Assembly (NCBI RefSeq): GCF_003171515.1
Contig: NC_089390.1
Span: forward strand, 992,001-1,056,000
Direction: 5' to 3'
Length of the DNA stretch: 64,000 nucleotides
DNA from: Pyrenophora tritici-repentis
Taxonomy: Eukaryota; Ascomycota; Dothideomycetes; Pleosporales; Pleosporaceae
In this document: piece after piece, positions 44,738 to 55,306 of the stretch
Layout of the letters: the number at the start of each line of letters is the position of its first letter
Numbering within the stretch: the first letter of the stretch is position 1
The notes under the pieces: generated by a model
Told to the model about the DNA's origin: nothing
Seen by the model: the letters and a program-made list of their open reading frames with translations, nothing else
Databases searched by the model: none
Made by a program: the position numbers and the translations under genes

Positions 44738-47120
44738 ATGATGCCGGTACAGCCCTCAGCCACTATCATACCATATGCTGCTGCTACTCACGACGACCGC
44801 GGGTCATCATATCCGGATGACATGCCTCCAGATCCTCTAGCTCTTCCATCAGCAAGCAGAACCAGTCGTAGCCTTCCGATTGTCACAAACATGGTTTCGC
44901 CAAGTACGACCGCGGCTGACTGTAGCTTTCGCTCAAAATGGGCGTCGAGGCTTATCAGGGAGAACATCTTCCATGAGCTGACCAACCTCACGAAAAGGAC
45001 TGACCATGGCCAACGGAAGCAGAGTCGCTCATCAGCGACTTCGCAAGCAGAATACCCTCCCTTCTCAGCTCCTCATCTGAGCGACCTTTTCGACACAATC
45101 CCCACAGGCCCATTCGACCTCCCGAAAGATGTTGTGCAGGATTATTACAGAGTCTCTTCTGTGAAGCCCGATGACTTGAGTGCCAAGCATAGGATCTGTA
45201 TCGTTGGTGCTGGTATTACTGGCCTATTCATCGCTATGATTCTGGACAGCCTGAAAATTCCTGGTCTGGAATACGACATCCTGGAAGCGTCGGACAGAAC
45301 AGGAGGGCGGATATACACCCATTACTTCTCTGATATCCCACACGATTACTATGATATCGGCGCCATGCGATTCCCAGATATAAACATCATGAAGTCGACT
45401 TTCAAGCTTTTTAAACAGTTGAATCTTCCGGTGATCCCATATTTCCTCGACCAGCAGAGTGGCTCTGTCAAATGCCCAACCATGTATAATGGCATAACAC
45501 TCATCGATGGCGAGCCGCGTGGCTCTGATCCGTTTCGTGTTGGCGAAGCGAATGGAGGTTCAGTTCCTGACGCGAATGTAGACGACGTGAACAAACTGCT
45601 CAATGGTGTCTATGAACCTTTCAAGAAGGCGATGGCTGCAGATTTCGAAGAAGGCTTTAAGCACCTAATGAAGTATGATAGCTATACCACTCGCGAAATG
45701 CTGAAAAATCCACCACCCCCGTCTAAGAATGGACTGACACCCTTGAAATCCCTGGACTTTTTCAGTGTCCAGTGGCTGGAGACCAACAACACAGCAACCG
45801 GCCTCTTTGATAAAGCATTTTCGGAAGCAGCCATGGACTCTTTCGACTTTGCTGGACCTAAAAAAGAGGACATAAAGTGGTACTGCATCGACGGCGGATC
45901 TTCAGTTTTGATCCAGACCATGGTAAAGACTATCAAGCAACCTGTACAGCATGGAAAACGCGTGCAAAAATACACCCAGAATTCAAAGACCAAAGAAATC
46001 ACTGTTTCTGTCGCTGGGGAGCCCGAAGGAGCTCGTCTTCCCTATTCTTCCGTCTTTAACACAACCAGCCTGCCGTGTCTGCAACGAATAGATTCAACCA
46101 GTCTCGATCTGCATCCTAGTCAAAAGGACGCAATCAGAAGTTTGCACTACGACGACAGTGCAAAGGTGGCCATGAAATTCTCTTACCCGTGGTGGATAAC
46201 GAAATGCGGCATCAGAAGCGGCGGCGAGGCCACCACAGATACACCCCTTCGCACGTGCGTGTACCCATCTTATAATGTTCACGACCCGCAAGATCAGTCG
46301 GCCACTCTTATCTGTAGCTACACGTGGGCTCAGGATGCGACGCGCATTGGTAGTCTGATCGCGCGCTACGACAACGAGCTCCGTGACCTAATGCTAGATA
46401 ATCTGGCACGGGTGCACCTTAAAAGTTTCCAACAACAAGCCCCCACTTCCTATCATGGCCTTACTACTCTTGATGAGGTTCGCCAGATTATCGGCGACTG
46501 TCGGCATACACACGGTGTGTCGCCTAATGAGGCCTAATGTACCGCCTCGATCCTACTTCGGCCTAACTCGGACCCAACGCTATGTATACCTTCGTAGCCC
46601 CCACATTCGTAGAATCATCATACACCAGAATACCAATACACAAGATTACCTTAGCTACTGTTATTCACCGTACGATCGTACAAGGCCTTCCAACAGCGAC
46701 GCCTATATATCACATCACGCTTGGAGCTGGTCGCATGATCCGTTCACTTCGGGCGCCTTTGCACTATTTGGGCCTGGCAAATTCTCCAACTTGTACCCTT
46801 ATCTCACACGCCCAGCGGCGGACAGCCGTTTCCACATCTGTGGAGAGGCGAGCAGTGGGCACCATGGGTGGATTGGTGGTAGCTTAGATAGTGCACTTGC
46901 TAGCGTGCACAAGTTCTTGAGAAGATTTGATATGTGGGAGAAGCAACGAGAGTTGAAGGACCTATGGGACATGCCTCCAGAGGTAGAGGATGGTGTTGAT
47001 GGTACACTGCATCTGCAGGTCGCATTGGGCATGATCCCAACGAGCGGTGTGGTTCTGCGAAATATAGTCAGACCTGCACATAACGAAAATAGGGCTACGC
47101 GGGGTTGCGTTGTTTCATAG
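44738..47120 (+). pseudogene. L-amino-acid/flavin amine oxidase gene disrupted by a solo LTR
   Basis: No introns needed. The frame 44738-46498 continues in 46701-47120 once the LTR and one TSD copy are ignored, giving about 726 codons. FAD-binding ICIVGAGITGLFIAM near residue 152-166, then ILEASDRTGGRIYTH and DIGAMRFPD; the C-terminal FAD motif is ICGEASSGHHGWIGGSLDSA. This is the L-amino-acid oxidase/amine oxidase family, which deaminates amino acids to 2-oxo acids with NH3 and H2O2. As it stands the first frame ends at a stop at 46535-46537 inside the LTR and loses the C-terminal FAD motif, so the product is expected to be inactive. No other lesion was seen, so the disruption is young. Confidence 0.87.
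46499..46695 (+). repeat. Solo LTR of the Copia-R3 family, inside the amine oxidase gene
   Basis: 197 bp, TGTCGGCATAC...CCTTCCAACA, with about three differences from the Copia-R3 LTRs in the first 80 bp. Exact TSD GCGAC (46494-46498 and 46696-46700). The insertion adds 202 bp, so the frame is not preserved. One frame of the LTR is open and runs into the downstream oxidase frame. Confidence 0.95.
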
Positions 47121-47383
47121 CAGATATCGCTACAAGGTACAAAGTATATGTAACGCGGATAATAGTTATGTATGTTGATTTGTATCGTACCTGTACGTAG
47201 GTTCTTTTGTTCTGATAAGGGACTTCCCCCGCTTCGTAGACTACCGCGTTAGTATCTATCAGCATAGTTGTCAACAAGCAAAGCAATCAAGTTTGAGGCT
47301 CTATACTTGCTTTGATTGGTGTTTTTTTAGTGTTAAGCTTAATTTGATCAGCTTGATAGGTGAAAAGAGAGTGCTTAATTAGT
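47121..47383. other. Intergenic, nothing recognised
   Basis: Stretch of 263 bp between the amine oxidase stop and MITE B; no gene or repeat recognised. Confidence 0.5.
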
Positions 47384-47511
47384 CAGACTCCGCAACAATC
47401 AATCGATCGACATGATTGATTCCTATATAGGTTAAAGAGTTACTTTATTAGGCAGCCTTTAACCTAGATAGGAATCAATCATGCCGATCCGATTGATTGT
47501 TGCGGAGTCTG
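47384..47511. mobile_element. MITE family B, copy 4 (128 bp)
   Basis: Identical by eye to copies 1 and 3. TSD TAATTAGT (47376-47383 and 47512-47519). Confidence 0.94.
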
Positions 47512-47519
47512 TAATTAGT

Positions 47520-47863
47520 AGGCTTGATTAGCTTGATTGCTAGGTACTCTACGGGGACTCTAGAGAGTAAAAGAGACGGTTTCTAGCGCTCTAAAAGTGT
47601 AGAAAGAGATGTTCTAAGCGTGTTTCTAACTAAGGTAGGGGTAAAATAGTCGTTCACTAACAATATATCCACCCTATTAATAATACACAGTATATATCGA
47701 GGGAGTGTAACCTACCGGGCGGCTTTTAGGGGTATATCAACGCTTAGAGACGCTGTATCGTACCCGGAGGTAGGTAATATCGTTCGGTGAATAGGCTCTA
47801 TAAGGTGGGCGGGACGTCTGTTTTAAGAAGTAGTTAGCCACGCTCTACGGTAGTAGTTAGAGC
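47520..47863. other. Stop-rich intergenic stretch, possibly decayed repeat
   Basis: TAG- and TA-rich sequence (many CTAG and TATA words) without an ORF. The composition resembles the RIP-decayed Gypsy region, but no homology is visible. Confidence 0.4.
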
Positions 47864-49140
47864 TGTCACGGTTTGGGGTCTCTCCTGCTCTGCTCCTGCA
47901 GTCGCAACTTACCTTTGTAATGAAACGATGCCTATCTAGGACCAGCGCTGTTTACGGTCACCCATCTACATATACAGTTCGTAGACTCAGACAATACAAC
48001 CTCACCGAACATCAACTTTTCCAGGTCAACGAAAGGTCGATATCCATCGATTCTTCATCAAAACAAGACTCAAATGCCTTCTTAAATCTGTTTTCCAGCG
48101 TCCTCTTCCGGCTGCAGGCGCTGTGGCAGGCGCGCTGGCCTCTTTTGTCTTTCATCTCCCTGGTGAGCTGAGATGTCTTCAAAATGGCCCGTGCGCTACT
48201 CAGATTTTCACGTTCGGTCGAAGGCCACAACCACCGCTAAGACAAGGAGACAGCCTTGACACTCCTTGTTCTTGCAAGATACAGGCATCTGCCAGGCCTA
48301 AATACAAAGGCTCTCCATGCGCAGAGCTACGGCACGACCCGACAGAGCACCGGCTCTCCACACCTACAACGACGAGAGCTGCCCGCAGCTCTCTAAAGAC
48401 CAACGGTCAGAGTCCCCGATCTGACACAACACGCAAATAAGGCAGCCAGCATGGCCTTACAGATTCGCAACTTTAAGAGATAAAGAAGAAGGACAGGCCT
48501 GGCTCTGCCTTCCTACTACACCTATCTCCTTCGACACGGGCATCGCCAAGCCTAGTACAAAGGCTTTCCTCGCGCAGAGCCACGGCTCCGATTCGACAGA
48601 GCACCGGCTCTCCACACCCACGTACCTTTTTCTTACTCTCTCTTACGGCACTTAGCTGCCTCAGAACACAAGGGATCCACCTTGTCAGCCTGGCACTTCA
48701 GTTCACCTGGTACACTGTGAACTGTATCTCACGTGACTCCTCGTCACCTGCTTACTCATCTCGGTTGTGTATATAATCGCTCTATGTAGCTCTCTCAATA
48801 CAACAACCTTCTTCCTCTCTTCTGCCCTGTCCTACATCCGACACACCTTAATGCCCACTGGCCCCAGAACAAGAGCTCTGCTTCATTGCTCAACACATCC
48901 CTGGCCCCACGGCCCAGAACCTAGATAGAGTCTTTTTAACTGGCGGAAATTACCCTACCAGACTGCACACACTGCCAACACCCAAAGAATAGGAGCACCT
49001 GAGTACCATACAGGGCGCTACCCGTCTTTCATGCCCCCTGGGAGGCTTTCATAGGACGTTAAACAATACATACATACATACATACAGACAATACAACCTC
49101 AGTTCAATCCTTCAATTCTTTCAGCACCCACTATCCCCAC
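47864..49140 (+). repeat. Unrecognised 1.1-kb repeat, left copy of an inverted pair
   Basis: Begins TGTCACGGTTTGGGGTCTCT and runs to about CCCACTATCC near 49132. The right copy (53337-54458) is its reverse complement at high identity. It contains a partial internal duplication (about 65 bp at 48300-48365 and 48558-48622, ending GAGCACCGGCTCTCCACACC) and a (CATA)n tract near 49066-49085. A solo LTR interrupts this copy. There is no clear protein; a 105-codon ORF (48123-48440) reads the same in both copies but resembles nothing I know. The start with TGT is LTR-like, but no matching ACA end was found. Confidence 0.7.
48683..48843 (+). repeat. Solo LTR, unassigned family
   Basis: 161 bp, TGTCAGCC...ATCCGACA, TSD CACCT (48678-48682 and 48844-48848); absent from the homologous place of the right repeat copy, which confirms the insertion. 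Has a TATA-like GTATATAATC near 48770 followed by a pyrimidine-rich stretch. Confidence 0.85.
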
Positions 49141-51050
49141 AAGAACTGACGGATCGCGAGGGAGAACTTGTTCTCAAGATCCTATGGTCTTATGTGGAAG
49201 AAATAGTGGTGTTTTAATACATAATGCTATTTGATTGTTCGAAGGAGAGGAGTTGGAAAGTGTCAAGCGTCAAGGTTGGGGAGAATCATGTCGTATTAGA
49301 GCTGTCGGAAAGAGGTCTATATACGCAGTGGGAAGAGGGAGTGAAGGAGCTAGGCTGTAAAGGTACTAGCGGGTAAATGGGTGGCTGCCTGGTTGCCTAA
49401 GGAGGAGCCAAGGTATAAGCCCTATGGCCGACAGAAAGGTCAGGACCGTCGCCTGTGTTGCTATCGTAGGGAGCTGAGAAGACGCGAATGCGTAGAAAAA
49501 AATGGTGGTAGATTGCATTGTTACAGTGTCTCTAATCGAAGCGAGATTAGAGAAGTTGAGGTGACGAGGAATAATCAGACTGCTCGATGTTTATGTACCT
49601 TTCTCGTCAACTTCGCTTCTCATGGTCAGGATCTGTCGATCTGCCTAGCATATCTGCCTTACGCCCCATTGGTCCTTGCTCAGTGTAAGTCTGATGGTTG
49701 CTCTGTGACGATTCCCAAATATCCTGACATGTGGGAACGCCTCAGGGTTCACCATAGGGCGCCTGAAAGAAAAGAGCATACCGACCATGCAGCCTGGATT
49801 TCATCCCCACACAACTCTACCAATATGAATCCTACTGAAGCTGCGTACATGGCAATAGAATCACCGAGACGTGGAAAATGATTTCCATACTTGGCAACAG
49901 CAAGAAGGTGTAGCGGATCGGCGTTGTCGCCAAGGCACCGAGCGGATACACCCGAGAGACTCAGCCAGTGAGAACAAAGTTGTTCTAACGCTCTGTGAGC
50001 TGAAGATGTTACGGTCTAGATCGCCCATCTTACAATGACTCCGTTATTACACGAATCTGCTTACCTCCAATTAGAAAATATGCCGATTTTGCTTGAATAT
50101 GCTTGAATACAGTGACGCAGGTGAGATATAGGCAGCCTTCCGGGTACCTGTGGGTTGTCCCCGGTGTCATCATAGGACCACAAGTGAGCCGCGCAATGAA
50201 ACGCCGCAACCTCGCGCTCGCCCAGCCTAACAAGCGCAGTGACAACAGATCGTCGCGCAAACATGACGCTTTTCGGTGTGCTAATGTATGTGGCCACTGA
50301 GTTATGCATCTTTGCCCAGGCTACACCTCATCCACCTTCTATCGGGTATGGTCTCAATCACCTCTGGTTGCTCGTACACATTGAATCTTCGACTCGACGT
50401 GCCATCACGACGCGAATTTCATCACGACCCACGAAGACAAAACGATATAGGATCAAAATATCAATTAACCAAACTAGTAAAATGACAGCATGGGGTGCTC
50501 GTATACGTGAAGCACCCTTCTCGCTCAGCTCATGAGAAAAACTTTCACAAAGACAGGAATCCGGCAGTGGCTGAGCTGACTGCAGCAGAAGGACCGATAG
50601 CCTCACCTACTTGTTCCGGCTACCCCTACCCTGGCCATCTGTACCCTGACCACCTGTACGGTGGTCACCTTGTCCGGAAATGGCGCCGCGGCGACCACCG
50701 TACTGGTTGTACTCTCCATAAGACTCAGGCATCTTGATAAGCGCCTTGTCTGAGCTGTAAAGTATGGGAGGTGTGTGAAAATGACAAAGAAGGGGAAGAG
50801 GCAGTTGATAAATGAAGTGGGTACCAGTTTGTGAGGGCATATTGTTTTATGATTGGGAGAGGTGAAAAAATGGGATTAAAATATGAATAAGTGACTATAT
50901 AGACGAAGAATCTGACTGTTTCAACGTGGATTGGAGTGCGTGAAGACTGTCTCATATCCCGCGATGAAGAATATGAGGTTGCGCCGAAATGAGACAAATA
51001 CTAGACAGCTCCGTCATGTTCTGAACCCAGATGTCGAAATTAGAGTGAAT
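49141..51050. other. Inner region of the inverted pair, no convincing gene
   Basis: 1.9 kb without an ORF that I can support. A Gly-rich minus-strand ORF at 50607-50729 (41 codons from ATG) and a GTG-initiated plus frame at 49381-49881 were considered too weak. Confidence 0.5.
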
Positions 51051-51705
51051 CTAGTCGGTCTCATAGTGCAGACGGTCTTCATCGTATTCCGAGTCGATCG
51101 CAATAAACTTCTGCTTGCGGACCATTCCAAAAGTTTTCTCCCTGCTAAGCTTCTGCTTGCAACCATGGTAATCGGAATAGATGGTTGCGTTGAAGAAGTT
51201 GCATATGTCTTGAACTATTGGACGTGCCACACGGAGATCAGCCATCTTGCAGGTGCCTTTTCCACCCATGGCAGCGGGAAATGCACAGGGCTCGATGAGC
51301 TGGGAATTGTTAGATGATGTTTTCAACCTGAGCAGAAAACACAGTTTGATGTATGATTATAGTCATCACTTACCTTGGAGTACACGGAGTTGTTGATGCA
51401 ATGGCAAGCGTAGTCGTTGAATGCGCATCCATCAGCCCTGTTGGCTTTGTCCTGGCACTCATGCAAGCACTTTGGGATCCATGTCTTAACCTTGACGGCG
51501 TCCCTTTTTGTGCTCTATTAGCCAAATGTTCCAAGTTGCGATATCGGGGCACTGGTATAGCATCGCCGGGTGAAGTGGGATGTACGTACAAGCAATGGTA
51601 CTTGTCCCAGTTACCTTTCTTGTAGGCCTTGGTAAGGTTGAACGTGACCTGTGCGCTGGCAACAGCAGTGATGGAAAGAATGGCGGTGATCTGAGAGAAA
51701 CGCAT
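51051..51705 (-). CDS. Small secreted CFEM-domain protein, 164 aa
   Basis: Three exons proposed: 51705-51590, 51503-51374 and 51299-51051. Intron 1 has donor GTACGT, branch CTAAT and acceptor AAAAAG; intron 2 has GTAAGT...CCCAG. Phases agree. The N-terminus MRFSQITAILSITAVASAQ is a signal peptide. The mature part has the CFEM cysteine pattern: WIPKCLHEC, ADGCAFNDYACHC (with the Asp that precedes CxC in the family), IEPC and GTC, plus later DIC and HGC. CFEM proteins are extracellular or wall-bound, and some bind haem or act as effectors. No GPI signal is visible at the charged C-terminus, so free secretion is likely. The exact acceptor of intron 1 is uncertain. Confidence 0.82.
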
Positions 51706-53336
51706 CTTTGCTGTGGAAGTGTTGGTAAGGAATGTGGGTAAGTTGGTCAAGAAAGAGTGAATTGATGATGGAGTGGTGATTTGAGTGTTGAGTGGTAATC
51801 GGCTATACTCTATATATCGGACATCTCGATAGGACCCCTTGGGACCTCCTTTTACTCGATTTCAGACTTGCCCTTCTCCATCTCAACATTGTATGTGCAG
51901 TATTGATGAATGCACGAACGGACTCCCGCAGCAGAACGAGAGACCGGAGAAGAAATGCACGGTTAAAACGCTGTATTCTGATTCGCCGAGAAGATCCTGT
52001 GCTTTGACTCGGACTTTTATCCACGTTCAACGGTGTTGGCCAAGAAGAGGGGGGTATTCTTTCTCCCTACAGTACCACTGTACCTTCCATTGGCGTACCA
52101 GCCAACTGAAGAACCATTGCTCACTTATATGGCGAAAGCACTGTCTAGATTGCTCGCCATCTCTTTCTCTAACTAAAAGAAAACAAAATAAGATACTTTT
52201 TCTGATGTGGGGCCGTGATCTTCCGAGCATTACCGGCATTACGACCGTAGAGGGGGATGAGCCTTCGGTATACGTGATATTGACGGGGAGTCAATGACTA
52301 GTTTGATTGCTACATAATGGAATAGAAATCGGCCATTACTGCCCACCGTAGGGTGGTATGCACGAACAGACTAAAGGGGCATACCTCCGCAGGGGTGGGG
52401 GAAGAAAAGCAAGTTTCTAAGCAATGCATTGTCAATGCGGGACAGAAAGGCTATTCAGGCGATAAGATGAATCATATGTGAAGCTTTAGTCGGTATTCCG
52501 GCGCTTTCAAGGTTGCTTTGGCATGGGCTAGTAGATCGGCATAGCTCAACTGTTGCAGTAATCAGAGTATATTGTGTGTTTTCTTGTAGTGTTGTGTCTG
52601 CTCGCCTTTTTACGAAAGCAGCAGCAGGGTCTGTTTACATGACGTATCTATGATACAGCTGAGGTAAGAGGTGCTCAATAAAGAGAGGAAGCAGCACTAG
52701 ACGACCAACACGTGATCTGCTTCTCCTCATAACCGTCACATCAACTCTCCCGAAGTTGTTGTCGAAGGAGTGTTTTGCTTTTTGTACAGTATTGCATTAT
52801 ATATATCTATTCAAAGCTTGGGTGGGGCTTGGTATCACCAAGATCCAAGGATATGCGATGGCGGAAATGAGCAGATGTCAGAACCGACACTCTCGAGCCT
52901 TCACTGTGGTCATTCAATTTGGCTTCTGTCTGCAGACTCTAATATAGAGAAGATGATAAATGCAAGGTATGGCATTGTGTGTAAGGCAATATAAACAACA
53001 GATGCCTATACACGCTTGCGTCTTACGAAACTCTTGCTCAAGGATAAGCGTTATGTTCTAATATTGATATCGGTATCTTAGCCTTTCCCATCACATGAAT
53101 AGCAGATTTTCCGTTAGCAGCTTTCTAGATGATGATGTGGATGAAGATTGAGACATCCGTGACTTCTTCCAGTACACTGCAGTGATACGGCGCATCCTAC
53201 CTTGATCATTTAGAGAACTATATGGCAGAGGATGAAAAATAGTTGGAAATCCCTGACGAAGACCCATAGCTGGACAGTTTCTTGGATCCTCCGCGAATAG
53301 CCGGAGGCCAGTCATACTTTAGCGCGTAGTGAATAT
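51706..53336. other. Intergenic, no gene recognised
   Basis: 1.6 kb with only short chance ORFs on both strands. It presumably includes the CFEM promoter just right of 51705, where A-to-T-rich and TATATAT-like sequence occurs near 51810. Confidence 0.5.
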
Positions 53337-54458
53337 CTCGAGGATAGTGGGTGCTACAAGAATTGAAGGATTGAACTGAGGTGGTATTGTGTATGTATGT
53401 ATGTATGTATGTATGTATGTATTGTTTAACGTCCTATGAAAGCCTCCCAGGGGGCATGAAAGACGGGTAGCGCCCTGTATGGTACTCAGGTGCTCCTATT
53501 CTTTGGGTGTTGGCAGTGTGTGCAGTCTGGTAGGGTAATTTCCGCCAGTTGAAAAGACTCTATCTAGGTTCTGGGCCGTGGGGCCAGGGATGTGTTGAGC
53601 AATGAAGCAGAGCTCTTGTTCTGGGGCCAGTAGGCATTAGGGTGGATCCCTTGTGTTCTGAGGCAGCTAAGTGCCGTAAGAGAGAGTAAGAAAAAGGTAC
53701 GTGGGTGTGGAGAGCCGGTGCTCTGTCGAATCGGAGCCGTGGCTCTGCGCGAGGAAAGCCTTTGTACTAGGCTTGGCGATGCCCGTGTCGAAGGAGATAG
53801 GTGTAGTAGGAAGGCAGAGCCAGGCCTGTCCTTCTTCTTTATCTCTTAAAGTTGCGAATCTGTAAGGCCATGCTGGCTGCCTTATTTGCGTGTTGTGTCA
53901 GATCGGGGACTCTGACCGTTGGTCTTTAGAGAGCTGCGGGCAGCTCTCGTCGTTGTAGGTGTGGAGAGCCGGTGCTCTGTCGGGTCGTGCCGTAGCTCTG
54001 CGCATGGAGAGCCTTTGTATTTAGGCCTGGCAGATGCCTGTATCTTGCAAGAACAAGGAGTGTCAAGGCTGTCTCCTTGTCTTAGCGGTGGTTGTGGCCT
54101 TCGACCGAACGTGAAAATCTGAGTAGCGCACGGGCCATTTTGAAGACATCTCAGCTCACCAGGGAGATGAAAGACAAAAGAGGCCAGCGCGCCTGCCACA
54201 GCGCCTGCAGCCGGAAGAGGACGCTGGAAAACAGATTTAAGAAGGCATTTGAGTCTTGTTTTGATGAAAAATCGATGGATATCGACCTTTCGTTGACCTG
54301 GAAAAGTTGATGTTCGGTGAGGTTGTATTGTGTGAGGCTACGAACTGTATATGTAGGTGGGTGACCGTAAACAGCGCTAGTCCCAGATAGGCATCGGTCC
54401 ATTACAAAGGTAAGTTGCTACTACAGGAGCAGAGCAGGAGAGACCCCAAACCGTGACA
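53337..54458 (-). repeat. Unrecognised 1.1-kb repeat, right copy
   Basis: Reverse complement of 47864-49140 without the solo LTR. A possible short TSD GAATAT lies at 53331-53336 and 54459-54464, which would make this an individual insertion. The (TATG)n tract at 53393-53420 is longer than in the left copy. Confidence 0.7.
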
Positions 54459-54464
54459 GAATAT

Positions 54465-55306
54465 GATCAAGAGAAGAGTAGTGATAGTTGAAAAAGCCGT
54501 ATTCATACGACATCGAAGCAACATTGAAATACTTTTAACGGAATTTGGCGATCACTTAGACACCTTGTCTTCCTCATGTATAATAGCCGTATTTAAGGAG
54601 GATGTGTACTATTTTATCTAAAACACCACTATGGAACGCAACATTGTGATCTAATGGAGACTATCGGAAATTTGGAATATCAGTGTAATTGAAATGAGTA
54701 CTTTGAGAGTCTCGGAGTCATCTTTATGTGGCATACGATGATCCAACGCGATCATGCGGTGTTCTGTTCCTGGTTACATCTACAATTCGGTGTTGCTTCA
54801 CTGTGTAGAAACATAAGAATACGTTTATTATGGTGTATCAGACCAATCGCAGCATAAAACCAGTCTCTCAAGTTTTGAATTGTGGCTACCCCAGAGTTCC
54901 AATGACGAATGTTTGGCGATTGGACACCACTAAGTAGAGAAGCGCATGACGCTTCTAATCATAACCTTTTGAGTAGGTAGCTGATTCAGTTTACTTGAAT
55001 GTCACGACGATATCATGTTGGATAGACCAATAACAATGAACGTGTCTCCGACTTTGATGGCTCACTCACCAATGACGTAACAATAGACTCACAGCTTCAC
55101 TTTTTGTCGTGACGCAGAGTACAATGCCCCATGTGCATTTAAAACTACAAAGGTGACTGTGAGTGTCAAACAAAGCTAGGCGCATTGGCTAGCGCGAACA
55201 ATGGACCCACACAGGGTCTTTGTCTTACAAAGTGACCCTCCATCTGTACACCACATCTGCACCTAACCACATTACCCGTACTTCAGCCCTAATATCAACT
55301 GCAAGC
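54465..55306. other. Intergenic, promoter side of the next gene
   Basis: 840 bp without a supported ORF. The last 150 bp before the ATG at 55307 is CA-rich and pyrimidine-rich, as is usual for fungal 5' leaders. Confidence 0.5.

Noticed and set aside
46455..47120. Independent 221-aa gene
   Set aside because: It is the solo LTR read through into the 3' part of the amine oxidase gene, so it was annotated as part of the disrupted gene.
48123..48440. 105-codon ORF conserved in both inverted repeat arms
   Set aside because: The conservation follows from the repeat itself. The composition is low-complexity, and an overlapping frame on the other strand is just as open.
49066..49085. CATA tandem repeat as a CRISPR or telomere-like array
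   Set aside because: A simple 4-bp microsatellite inside the repeat; no spacers and no telomeric unit.
49381..49881. 166-codon open frame on the plus strand
   Set aside because: It starts with GTG, has no ATG near the start, no recognisable motif, and biased basic composition; likely chance.
50607..50730. Gly/Gln-rich short ORF on the minus strand
   Set aside because: Only 41 codons from its ATG, low complexity and no homology that I can name.
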